Assembly (NCBI GenBank): GCA_003164415.1
Contig: PLTK01000223.1
Location: 1 to 7,766, forward strand
Length of the DNA: 7,766 bases
From: Methanobacterium sp.
Lineage (GTDB): Archaea; Methanobacteriota; Methanobacteria; Methanobacteriales; Methanobacteriaceae
Direction of reading: 5' to 3'
How positions within the stretch are numbered: position 1 is the stretch's first letter; every line of letters starts with the position of its first letter. Of this stretch, positions 1-7,757 are shown in pieces. The position numbers and the translations under genes were made by a program. The notes below the pieces were generated by a model. That model was not told the origin of the DNA. It saw only the letters and a list, made by a program, of their open reading frames with translations, and did no database searches.

Positions 1-2
1 CA

Positions 3-254
3 TATTTAGAGTGTAGAACAACTTATGTTCCAGGGCTTTTGAATCAAAGGGACATTATTGATATAGCAAAAAATATTGAATGTGACGTATATACAATCCA
101 ACAGTTCAATAACAAAACAGTGCTGGATGAAAAACTCAAAGTAATAGAGAGCCCGTCAAGAAAAGAGCTCTTTGATATTGCAGAATCAATTAAACCATAT
201 CAAAAAAATATAAAAATAAAAACCTCCGAATTTGGGGATGAAATAATCAAATAA
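3..254 (+). CDS. NrdG-like radical SAM activating protein, C-terminal part (5' truncated by window edge)
   Basis: An open frame runs in from the left edge and ends at TAA 252-254, giving the last 83 residues. The segment ECRTTYVPGLLNQRDIIDIA followed by YTIQQF and a PSRKEL stretch resembles the C-terminal region of archaeal anaerobic ribonucleotide reductase activating enzymes (radical SAM, NrdG-like), where an E-x-R-T-T-x-V-P-G-L strand, a QQF strand and a final Arg/Lys-rich helix close the barrel. In that family the protein uses a 4Fe-4S cluster and S-adenosylmethionine to place a glycyl radical on the reductase. The cluster-binding CxxxCxxC motif would lie upstream and is not visible. The TTG at 39 is not a convincing start, because homology continues upstream of it. 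Some relatives are annotated only as generic radical SAM or pyruvate-formate-lyase-activating proteins, so the exact substrate is uncertain. Confidence 0.72.
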   Translation, partial: YLECRTTYVPGLLNQRDIIDIAKNIECDVYTIQQFNNKTVLDEKLKVIESPSRKELFDIAESIKPYQKNIKIKTSEFGDEIIK

Positions 255-308
255 CATTTTAAGATGAATATTAAAGAATAATAAATCGTATCAATAATTA
301 AATTTAAG

Positions 309-314
309 GGAGGG
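309..314 (+). promoter_or_regulatory. Ribosome binding site supporting the ATA 321 start
   Basis: GGAGGG lies six bases before ATA 321 and matches the pyrimidine-rich 3' end of archaeal 16S rRNA well. There is no ATG, GTG or TTG in the open frame until position 492, about 180 bases further on. This site therefore decides in favour of initiation at or very near 321. Confidence 0.5.
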
Positions 315-320
315 TTCCCC

Positions 321-1454
321 ATACCAATTTTACTCTTTGGAAACCGACACGTCGAACTTATAACAGGTAAAAAAACAGCAACCATAAGAAAGCTCTGGAA
401 AAAACCGTTATCTCCAGGGGATAGATTACACTGTTACTGGAATCTTGTTTCAAAGGAGCGGAAAAAGCTTTTTGAATCTAGAGTTACCGATGTGGAGGTC
501 GTTAAATTTGGGGATCTTATCAAAAATGATTCATTAGCACGGGAAGAAGGATATAAAAATGCAAAGGAGCTTGAAGTCGATTTCAAAAAAATATATCCCG
601 AAGATACTGCTGATTCATCTTTATTTCAAGTTATAAGATTTAAAAAGTTACCAATTGAAGATTGGGAAGGGAAAAAAATAGATGAAAAATCTATGATCAC
701 TAAACGGGCAGATATTCTTTTTGATGTTGGTAAATTTAATAAATCCGTTGTATGTTACAGTGCCGCCCTAAAATTTGATCCAAATGATGTTTATCTATTA
801 AATAAAAAAGGAGATAATTTATCACGTTTAGGAAAGTTTGAAGAAGCAATTGAATGTTATGATAGGGCCATTAAACTCGATAACCAAAATGAATATATCT
901 ATAATAACAAAGCAATAGCCCTTCTTAACTCAAATCAGCCCGAAAAGGCCCTTAAATGTAGTGATAAAGCCATGGAGCTCAATAATAGTAATGAATTTGT
1001 TTTATACTGGCGAGGATTTATCATGGAAATGCTTGGAAAATTTGATTCAGCAATGCGGTGTTATGATAAAATCCTAGAAATAAATCCTGAAGATCCAGAT
1101 GTATGGAATGCTAAGGGAAATATACTATCAGAGCTTGAAAGAACTGAAGAAGCCCTATATTGCTATGAAAAAGCTTTAGAGCTTTGTCTTGAAGAACCTC
1201 CTGATGCAGCTATGTGGAATCGTAAAGGTAATGCATTAATGGAACTTGGTAGATTTGAAGAAGCTCTTCATTGTTATGACGAAGCATTATCTATGGAAAA
1301 TGAAAATGATGCATTCAATTGTAATAAAGGAGTTGCTTTTTTAGAATTGGGCAATTATAATGATGCAATTGAATGTTTTAGAAAAGCTTTGGTTATAAAT
1401 CCTTCTAATGAAGATGCCAGAATACTAAAAGATGAATGTTTAGAGAACCTATGA
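321..1454 (+). CDS. ASCH domain-TPR repeat fusion protein (probable non-canonical ATA start)
   Basis: The predicted protein has 377 residues if it starts at ATA 321. Residues 1-108 look like an ASCH (PUA-like beta-barrel) domain: GKKTATIR at 16-23 fits the family signature G-x-K-x-x-T-x-R, and PGDRLHCYW at 32-40 follows. ASCH domains are thought to bind RNA. Seven TPR repeats span about 124-363, each near 34 residues (e.g. AKGNILSELERTEEALYCYE), and a short capping helix ends the protein; these form a protein-binding solenoid. There is no signal peptide or membrane segment, so it is probably cytosolic. The frame is open from 285, but the first canonical start is GTG 492, which would delete the whole ASCH signature. 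ATA-CCA-ATT sits where related ASCH proteins begin with Met, behind a good GGAGGG site. It could be a true rare start, an ATG-to-ATA mutation or a base error. The ligand and partners are unknown. Confidence 0.7.
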   Translation: MPILLFGNRHVELITGKKTATIRKLWKKPLSPGDRLHCYWNLVSKERKKLFESRVTDVEVVKFGDLIKNDSLAREEGYKNAKELEVDFKKIYPEDTADSSLFQVIRFKKLPIEDWEGKKIDEKSMITKRADILFDVGKFNKSVVCYSAALKFDPNDVYLLNKKGDNLSRLGKFEEAIECYDRAIKLDNQNEYIYNNKAIALLNSNQPEKALKCSDKAMELNNSNEFVLYWRGFIMEMLGKFDSAMRCYDKILEINPEDPDVWNAKGNILSELERTEEALYCYEKALELCLEEPPDAAMWNRKGNALMELGRFEEALHCYDEALSMENENDAFNCNKGVAFLELGNYNDAIECFRKALVINPSNEDARILKDECLENL

Positions 1455-1558
1455 TAAAATTTTAATGTTACCCCTAATAAATCATTTATTATTAAGTAAG
1501 AAGATATTAAAGTTTTAATGGTAAGGTTTTATAGATTTATAGAAATTTAGTGATTGTA

Positions 1559-2194
1559 ATGTGGGACAAATTAGAAAACGCTCGTGATTGGTTTATAGAA
1601 CAATCAACTCCAGTTAAACTTGGAATTGTTATATTTGCAGGTGTTGTTATTATTTTATTAATATTTTTGATTTTAAGTTTAGTTTTTACCAATGATGCAC
1701 CCTTAACCGGGAATGCCCTTACAGAATATGAAGCATCTTGTAATGTTATTAGTTTTCAAGAGTTAAACAGTAATTTAAATAATTATAATGGGCAACATTT
1801 CAAATTTACAGGCCAAATAGTTCAAATAAATGAAAATAATGGTGTGACTGATATTGTTCTTGCAGTTACACAAGTAAATGGAGGTTGGTCACCCACAGAC
1901 CTGATATATGTTACTTATAATGCAAAAACAACGTTTAATATTGGAGATGTGGTTATTGTATATGGTGATGTTTCGGGCAGTTACAATTACATATCAGTTT
2001 CACTTGGAGAGTTAAAGATCCCTCAGCTCACAGCTAGATATATTGAATTAGAACCTACTACCGGGGCAATTGTACCTATTCCATTTACAGGTGTATCAAC
2101 TAACACTTCTAATAATACTACAAACTCATCGGGAAATGTTTCTCCAAATGCTCCAACAAATGGCAGCAACCAACATTCCACAAAACCAATTTAA
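1559..2194 (+). CDS. Membrane-anchored extracellular OB-fold protein with Ser/Thr/Asn-rich tail
   Basis: The protein has 211 residues from ATG 1559. GTGATT at 1550-1555 matches the GGTGAT binding site of methanogens, so GTG 1550 is more likely part of the ribosome binding site than a start. An amphipathic N-terminus (1-21) precedes one hydrophobic helix at 22-44. Residues 61-165 form a beta-rich domain: ISFQELNSN, then GQHFKFTGQIVQI, then GDVVIVYGDVSG. This pattern resembles the tRNA_anti-like/OB-fold domain of small exported proteins. The last 35 residues are rich in Ser, Thr, Asn and Pro, with several N-x-S/T sequons (NTS, NNT, NSS, NVS, NGS) suited to archaeal N-glycosylation. I infer that the OB domain faces outward. 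Ligand and function are unknown. An exact tandem TTTATAGA (1528-1543) lies just upstream but is too close to be a confident TATA box. The next gene is 51 bases downstream and may share the transcript. Confidence 0.75.
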   Translation: MWDKLENARDWFIEQSTPVKLGIVIFAGVVIILLIFLILSLVFTNDAPLTGNALTEYEASCNVISFQELNSNLNNYNGQHFKFTGQIVQINENNGVTDIVLAVTQVNGGWSPTDLIYVTYNAKTTFNIGDVVIVYGDVSGSYNYISVSLGELKIPQLTARYIELEPTTGAIVPIPFTGVSTNTSNNTTNSSGNVSPNAPTNGSNQHSTKPI

Positions 2195-2235
2195 TTGAGA
2201 TTTTAGTTTATAAATTAGTCAGATAAATCAAAATT

Positions 2236-2240
2236 GGTGT
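2236..2240 (+). promoter_or_regulatory. Ribosome binding site of the CBM48 gene
   Basis: GGTGT lies five bases before ATG 2246, matches the GGTG core used in this group, and supports that start. Confidence 0.5.
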
Positions 2241-2245
2241 AAACT

Positions 2246-2560
2246 ATGAATGATTTTGGATACATAATTAAACAGGATAAAGTGAAGTTTGTATATTCTG
2301 GATCAGCAAAGGAAAAAGTTCGTATTTTTGGAAATTTTATGGGCTGGTCAGAAGATGATCCAGAATGGAAAATGCATTATAATTCTGAAAGCAGTAAATG
2401 GGAATTAGAAGTATTAATCAGTAAGATCAAAAGTGGTATAATCGGAGATTTTTATGAATTCACATTTATTGTAGATGGTGATTGGATAGATGCGGATAAA
2501 AATGCTCCGAATCTTAACTTCTGTCCAGGTTATGGTTACAGGTATTTGTTGAATATTTAA
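2246..2560 (+). CDS. Stand-alone CBM48/AMPK-type glycogen-binding domain protein
   Basis: The 104 residues form one early-set beta-sandwich and nothing else. KVRIFGNFMGWS (24-35), a second-strand Trp (KWELEV, 51-56) and YEFTFIVDGDWIDADKNAPN (70-89) follow the CBM48/AMPK-beta pattern of V-x-G-x-F-x-x-W, then Y-x-F-x-V-D-G-x-W, then D-P. Trp34 and Trp80 sit where AMPK-beta has its two sugar-stacking tryptophans. The Lys before FxVDG is Thr73 here, and the terminal Asn contact is not obvious, so binding of alpha-glucan is plausible but not certain. No catalytic domain, signal peptide or membrane segment is present, so the protein is probably cytosolic. It may target a partner enzyme to glycogen or be a structural subunit. 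It faces a glycosidase-fold gene across a 38-base gap, which suggests but does not prove a shared carbohydrate role. Confidence 0.8.
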   Translation: MNDFGYIIKQDKVKFVYSGSAKEKVRIFGNFMGWSEDDPEWKMHYNSESSKWELEVLISKIKSGIIGDFYEFTFIVDGDWIDADKNAPNLNFCPGYGYRYLLNI

Positions 2561-2590
2561 ATAGAATTTGAAATTATAGAAATCTGTATA

Positions 2591-2600
2591 TTTTTTTTTT
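2591..2600 (+). terminator. Oligo-T terminator (T10)
   Basis: An uninterrupted run of ten T residues lies 31 bases after the CBM48 stop codon, with no clear stem before it. This is the usual archaeal intrinsic signal. It abuts the last codons of the convergent minus-strand gene, so it would stop plus-strand transcripts just before they run antisense into that gene. Confidence 0.6.
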
Positions 2601-3765
2601 ATATCTTTAAAAATCCATCAGGAGCCAAAGAAGTTGCCAGCATAACCGTATTTATATCTCTGTGTTCTAACCAGTTTCTTGTTTTCCTGTTTTTATCATC
2701 TAACCAGAATTTTTCTATGGTTTCTCCAAGAGTAGCATATTTATCCAATTCATTTAATCTACTTTCTAAAGATTTTCTTGAAAATTTAGAGTTGTTGTGA
2801 ATTAAATCCCTAATAATTCCCAGTCCCTTAATACCGATTGAAAGACCTAATTCTCTAAATGCTAAACGGTAGTCTGCTGATAGCTCCATAGGATTGTTGG
2901 ATATGTAAGATCTGATTCCAATAATCGTAGAGTCTAAAATTGTTTCAAGAAGTTCAAATAGATTATATCCATTATTTATTAACTGGATTATCCAAGTAGC
3001 ATCTGATAAAAGCCCACCTAAACCTAATGGATCGTCTGTTACCATAGAAATGCCGTGGCATATTTTTTTCATGTCCTCCTTCTCATAAACCAGGGATTTT
3101 TCAACATTTTCCCTCAAATCCAGATTATCCATTTCGTTTTGAATTTCACAGTAGGTTACATAGCCATCTATAGGATCATGCTGACCCATGGATGGTACTA
3201 ATGGGCGATTTAGATCTATGCTCATTTTCCAGTACATTCTCTTTTTTATGCCATGGTTGGGCATATAGGTAAATTTTTTATGCGCTGTTTTTGCTAGTTC
3301 CATGGCCCATTTAATATATTTTTTATCTCCAGTAATAGTTGAAGTGTTGTTTAGAGCATGCATCCATTTGGTTAGATAATGATAATACTGCCCATCCCTA
3401 TCCCATTCAAGACTTTCGTTAAATGGTTCATTTGGACCGCGTTCGTTCATTTCTTTACCTATACGTAATCCTCCTTGTGTAGGATGATTTTCACCATCAT
3501 CCATATTCAAACCGCTTATCCAAACTCCTTTTTTATTTCCATGACTATATTTCCCTAAAATGTGATGCACTTGGTAAATAAGTGTTAAAGCTAAATTTAA
3601 GTATATCTTATCGTTTGTACGATTGTAAAGTTCTAAAAAGTTACAAACTGCAAAGGCATCTGTCCATAAATAACGCGTAAGATGACTACTTTCAGGTGCA
3701 AGTCCTGTATTGCTTGCAAATTCCGACATGCAATCATTTAATAGTCCTGTTGAATTTTGTTTCAT
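2599..3765 (-). CDS. Six-hairpin glycosidase-like protein, uncharacterised
   Basis: This is a complete 388-residue protein without signal peptide or membrane helix. It is made of paired helices separated by conserved polar loops, as in (alpha/alpha)6 six-hairpin glycosidases and sugar epimerases. Notable segments are LTRYLWTDAFAVCNFLELY (29-47), KYSHGNKKGVWISGL (72-86), ESLEWDRDGQYYHYLTKWMH (117-136), MYWKMSIDLNRPLVPSMGQH (177-196) with DPIDG directly after it, and RNWLEHRDINTVMLATSLAP (363-382). The acidic and His clusters EWDRDGQ and GQHDPIDG are likely active-site loops. The combination recalls a widespread uncharacterised family in bacteria and methanogens; I cannot name a substrate. The start ATG 3765 has only a weak AAGGAT upstream, and Met13 is an alternative. 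A minus-strand TATA-like TTTATAAA near 3838-3847 could drive it. It is convergent with the CBM48 gene and divergent from arsR. Confidence 0.7.
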   Translation of the reverse strand: MKQNSTGLLNDCMSEFASNTGLAPESSHLTRYLWTDAFAVCNFLELYNRTNDKIYLNLALTLIYQVHHILGKYSHGNKKGVWISGLNMDDGENHPTQGGLRIGKEMNERGPNEPFNESLEWDRDGQYYHYLTKWMHALNNTSTITGDKKYIKWAMELAKTAHKKFTYMPNHGIKKRMYWKMSIDLNRPLVPSMGQHDPIDGYVTYCEIQNEMDNLDLRENVEKSLVYEKEDMKKICHGISMVTDDPLGLGGLLSDATWIIQLINNGYNLFELLETILDSTIIGIRSYISNNPMELSADYRLAFRELGLSIGIKGLGIIRDLIHNNSKFSRKSLESRLNELDKYATLGETIEKFWLDDKNRKTRNWLEHRDINTVMLATSLAPDGFLKI

Positions 3766-3859
3766 TTTAAAATTTTATCCTTAAGTATATTTACCTATTG
3801 TATATTATGTTATAGAAAATTAATAATTTTTTCGAGTTTTTATAAAATATCTACCAATA

Positions 3860-3893
<34 letters not shown>

Positions 3894-3900
3894 ATGAAAC

Positions 3901-4248
3901 ATGATGTTGAGGATGAATTCTGAACATGGCGATGATGATCTTTCCGAAGAATTGGAAGAATTATTCAAGGCACTAGGCAATATTAACCGACTAATATTGA
4001 TCTACAACCTCGCATCTGGTGAAAAGGATAAATTTAGCGTTACTGAAATGGCTAAAATGATGGGTTGTACACAACCTGCAGCATCACAACATCTTAAAGT
4101 ACTAAAAACTGTGAAGATCCTCGACGCAGAAAAACAAGGCAATTACATCTATTACACCTTTAACCAGAACGCCCTATTAAAACACAAAGAAAAAATTGAT
4201 TTTTTATTTAAATGTGTTTTAACAAAATGCAAACAATTAGAAGAATAA
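3901..4248 (+). CDS. ArsR-family winged-helix transcriptional regulator
   Basis: The 115-residue protein has a typical ArsR/HTH_5 core: LFKALGNINRLILIYNL (21-37), positioning helix SVTEMAKMMGC (46-56), recognition helix TQPAASQHLKVLKTVKIL (57-74) and a beta-wing LDAEKQGNYIYYTFN (74-88). The classic alpha3 metal site ELCVC is missing; only Cys56 lies nearby. Two more cysteines, Cys105 and Cys110 (CVLTKC), sit in the C-terminal dimerisation helix, and the N-terminus carries His9 and three Asp. Redox or alpha5 metal sensing is possible; the signal may equally be heat or protein damage, as in the archaeal ArsR-like heat-shock repressors Phr and HSR1. An in-frame stop at 3895 limits the start to ATG 3901, 3904 or 3913. 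Translation from 3901 suits the leaderless prediction. It is 58 bases ahead of lon on the same strand and probably controls it. Confidence 0.85.
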   Translation: MMLRMNSEHGDDDLSEELEELFKALGNINRLILIYNLASGEKDKFSVTEMAKMMGCTQPAASQHLKVLKTVKILDAEKQGNYIYYTFNQNALLKHKEKIDFLFKCVLTKCKQLEE

Positions 4249-4266
4249 AATTTAAATGGCCAATAT

Positions 4267-4276
4267 TAAGGCCTTA
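4267..4276 (+). repeat. 10-bp palindrome in the arsR-lon gap
   Basis: TAAGGCCTTA is a perfect palindrome midway between arsR and lon. The overlapping TTATAAT (4274-4280) lies about 30 bases before the lon ATG and could be an internal TATA box giving lon a private promoter. The palindrome does not copy the arm sequence of the upstream operator. Its role is unknown. Confidence 0.35.
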
Positions 4277-4306
4277 TAATCAAATTTACACATCCCGAGT
4301 GATACC

Positions 4307-6685
<2,379 letters not shown>

Positions 6686-6700
6686 TCTAAATAGATTTAT

Positions 6701-6776
6701 TTTCCATCATTTTTTTATTTGATGGAAATAACTTATTTTTTTTAATATTTTAATTATTATTTTTTTAATATTTTTT
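6701..6776 (+). terminator. Stem-loop plus tandem oligo-T terminator of the arsR-lon operon
   Basis: TTTCCATCA (6701-6709) pairs perfectly with TGATGGAAA (6720-6728) around a T-rich ten-base loop, starting 16 bases after the lon stop. T tracts follow at 6736-6743 (T8), 6760-6766 (T7) and 6771-6776 (T6), the first two set in a repeated TTAT(n)AATATTT context. Multiple T tracts are typical of efficient archaeal termination; the stem is an additional feature. The last tract reaches the stop codon of the convergent DUF1697 gene. Confidence 0.7.
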
Positions 6777-7321
6777 ATATATTTATTGCAATATCAACAA
6801 GTTTGTTAACAGTTCTCCAGTTTCTTGTTGTGGCAGATATACCTAATTTCTTTTCAAAAAAATTATTATTTAACTTGGTTCTCCCATACCCGTTTGGTAA
6901 GAATAGATAAATTTCCCTTTCAATAATGTTATATTTATCAGATTTATTTTTATTATTCTCATCAATAACACAAGCTAAATCTTTGATCAAATTTTCAGAT
7001 GGAATATCAGACAGGAAAGACATAAATATGTTTAAGATCCTCTTGTTTGAATGGATTTCCATTTATCACATTTATCATATCATTTTTTGTTCTTATCAAA
7101 ATTTTAACATCAAAATCAAATATTTCTGCTATTTTTTTCTCAATTATACGACTCAACTTCATCTTATCATATTCTTCACTTCGGAATACCACATTTCCAC
7201 TTTGTATGTAAGTCTTTACATCTTTAAAATCTAATGAAGTGTAAAGTTCCTTCAACCTATCCATCTTAACCTTTTTTCCACCGACATTTATTCCTCTTAT
7301 CATTGAAACATATGTTAACAT
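6775..7321 (-). pseudogene. DUF1697 family protein, split by a frameshift
   Basis: Two overlapping minus-strand frames encode the two halves of one DUF1697 protein. The first, from ATG 7321, gives the N-terminal half with IRGINVGGKKVKMDRLKELY and TYIQSGNVVF, and runs into TGA at 7007-7009 after HIYVFPV. The second continues as FLSDIPSEN and carries the conserved C-terminal block NGYGRTKLNNNFFEKKLGIS followed by ATTRNWRTVNKL. Dropping one base from the AAA at 7016-7018 (TTT on the coding strand) joins them into a 181-residue protein with HIYVFLSD at the join, the normal size for the family. A two-base loss would also explain it. All other family blocks are intact, so the lesion is recent, a sequencing error, or much less likely a programmed +1 shift. 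The molecular function of DUF1697 is unknown. No clear ribosome binding site precedes ATG 7321. Confidence 0.85.
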
Positions 7322-7323
7322 AG

Positions 7324-7337
7324 TAGATAATTATCTA
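7324..7337. repeat. 14-bp perfect palindrome upstream of the DUF1697 gene
   Basis: TAGATAATTATCTA is fully self-complementary and begins three bases before the DUF1697 start codon on its transcribed side. Its place would suit a regulator site or a small mRNA hairpin at the start codon. In DNA this AT-rich a palindrome of this length has only modest significance. Confidence 0.35.
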
Positions 7338-7341
7338 GACA

Positions 7342-7383
7342 TATGATTAAAATTTTTTTCCAATAAAAAATTATGATTAAAAT
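7342..7383 (+). repeat. Two 12-bp direct repeats 30 bases apart
   Basis: TATGATTAAAAT occurs at 7342-7353 and again at 7372-7383, exactly 30 bases start to start, within the AT-rich spacer between the DUF1697 gene and the membrane-protein fragment. It could be a pair of protein binding sites or the scar of a local duplication. Only two copies exist, with an unlike spacer, so it is not a CRISPR array. Confidence 0.4.
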
Positions 7384-7410
7384 AGATTATTTGAAATAAA
7401 ATTTTGGTGA

Positions 7411-7557
7411 AAGCCATTTTTACTTTCTAATAAAGAGTTAGAACACTATTATGTCAAAGTTTCATCATCACTTTTTATGGCTGCATTGTTCCTGGGAGGA
7501 GCATGGTTTGCACTTATAATATTTAGAACCTTTGTATTTGTAGGGGGACGTGCATGA
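7411..7557 (+). pseudogene. Membrane-protein fragment overlapping the YdjM-like gene
   Basis: A frame open from 7411 and ending at TGA 7555-7557 encodes SNKELEHYYVKVSSSLF, then a strongly hydrophobic segment (FLGGAWFALIIFRTFVFVGG) that looks like a transmembrane helix. Its stop overlaps the next start as ATGA, the arrangement of translationally coupled genes. The only canonical start in frame is ATG 7477, which would leave 26 residues without a clear ribosome binding site; a GGTGA at 7406-7410 precedes the open frame but no start codon follows at the right place. I read it as the C-terminal remnant of a larger membrane protein, or a tiny membrane peptide. Family unknown. Confidence 0.35.
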
Positions 7558-7757
7558 GAAGCTACACACACCTAGCAGGAGCAATACTATTCTATCTAAT
7601 ATTTGCATTCCTATTTAATCAAACCCATCTAATAGTAGGTATTTTCTTTGGAAGTTGGGCATCAGTAACACCCGACATCATAGACAGGATACTAAACACA
7701 CACAGGGGATATGGCCACTCAATTTTCTGGTTAATACCATTCATAGTTGTTGCATAG
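7554..7757 (+). CDS. YdjM-like membrane-bound metal-dependent hydrolase, N-terminal part, ended by an 11-bp duplication
   Basis: The 67 residues match the N-terminus of the YdjM (LexA-binding, membrane-bound hydrolase) family. They show Tyr4-Thr5-His6, a first hydrophobic helix (9-21), a second around 26-38, TPDIID (39-44) and HRGYGHS (50-56), close to the family motif H-R-G-x-T-H-S. His6, Asp41, His50 and His55 are the likely metal ligands. Family members are normally well over 100 residues with more helices, so this copy is cut short. The stop TAG 7755 is created by a tandem repeat of CATAGTTGTTG (7742-7752, 7753-7763); removing one copy reopens the frame. ATG 7554 follows AGGGGG at 7542-7547 and overlaps the previous stop. 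The window ends nine bases later, so an edge artefact cannot be excluded. Substrate unknown. Confidence 0.65.
   Translation: MRSYTHLAGAILFYLIFAFLFNQTHLIVGIFFGSWASVTPDIIDRILNTHRGYGHSIFWLIPFIVVA

Noticed and set aside
39..41. TTG as start of a 71-residue gene
   Set aside because: The frame is open to the left edge and the upstream residues (ECRTTYVPG) match the same radical SAM family tail.
200..385. Minus-strand 61-codon open frame
   Set aside because: It overlaps the end of the NrdG-like gene and the ASCH coding region on the other strand; no motif is seen and the hydrophobic look comes from AT-rich sequence.
492..494. GTG as start of the TPR protein
   Set aside because: It would discard the ASCH signature read in the same frame upstream, and no good ribosome binding site precedes it.
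1528..1543. TTTATAGA tandem as a definite promoter
   Set aside because: A start 25-28 bases downstream would fall at or beyond the ribosome binding site and ATG 1559, so it could not explain the GTGATT site; left as a possible repeat only.
1550..1552. GTG as start of the OB-fold protein
   Set aside because: The GTGATT it belongs to fits the ribosome binding site for ATG 1559 better.
3901..4248. Arsenic/cadmium resistance regulator
   Set aside because: The metal-binding ELCVC motif is missing and no ars, cad or transporter gene is nearby.
6926..7234. Plus-strand 102-codon open frame rich in Phe/Ile/Tyr
   Set aside because: It is the antisense shadow of the DUF1697 halves, which show clear family motifs on the minus strand.
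7342..7383. CRISPR array start
   Set aside because: Only two 12-bp copies, no array of spacers and no cas gene in the window.
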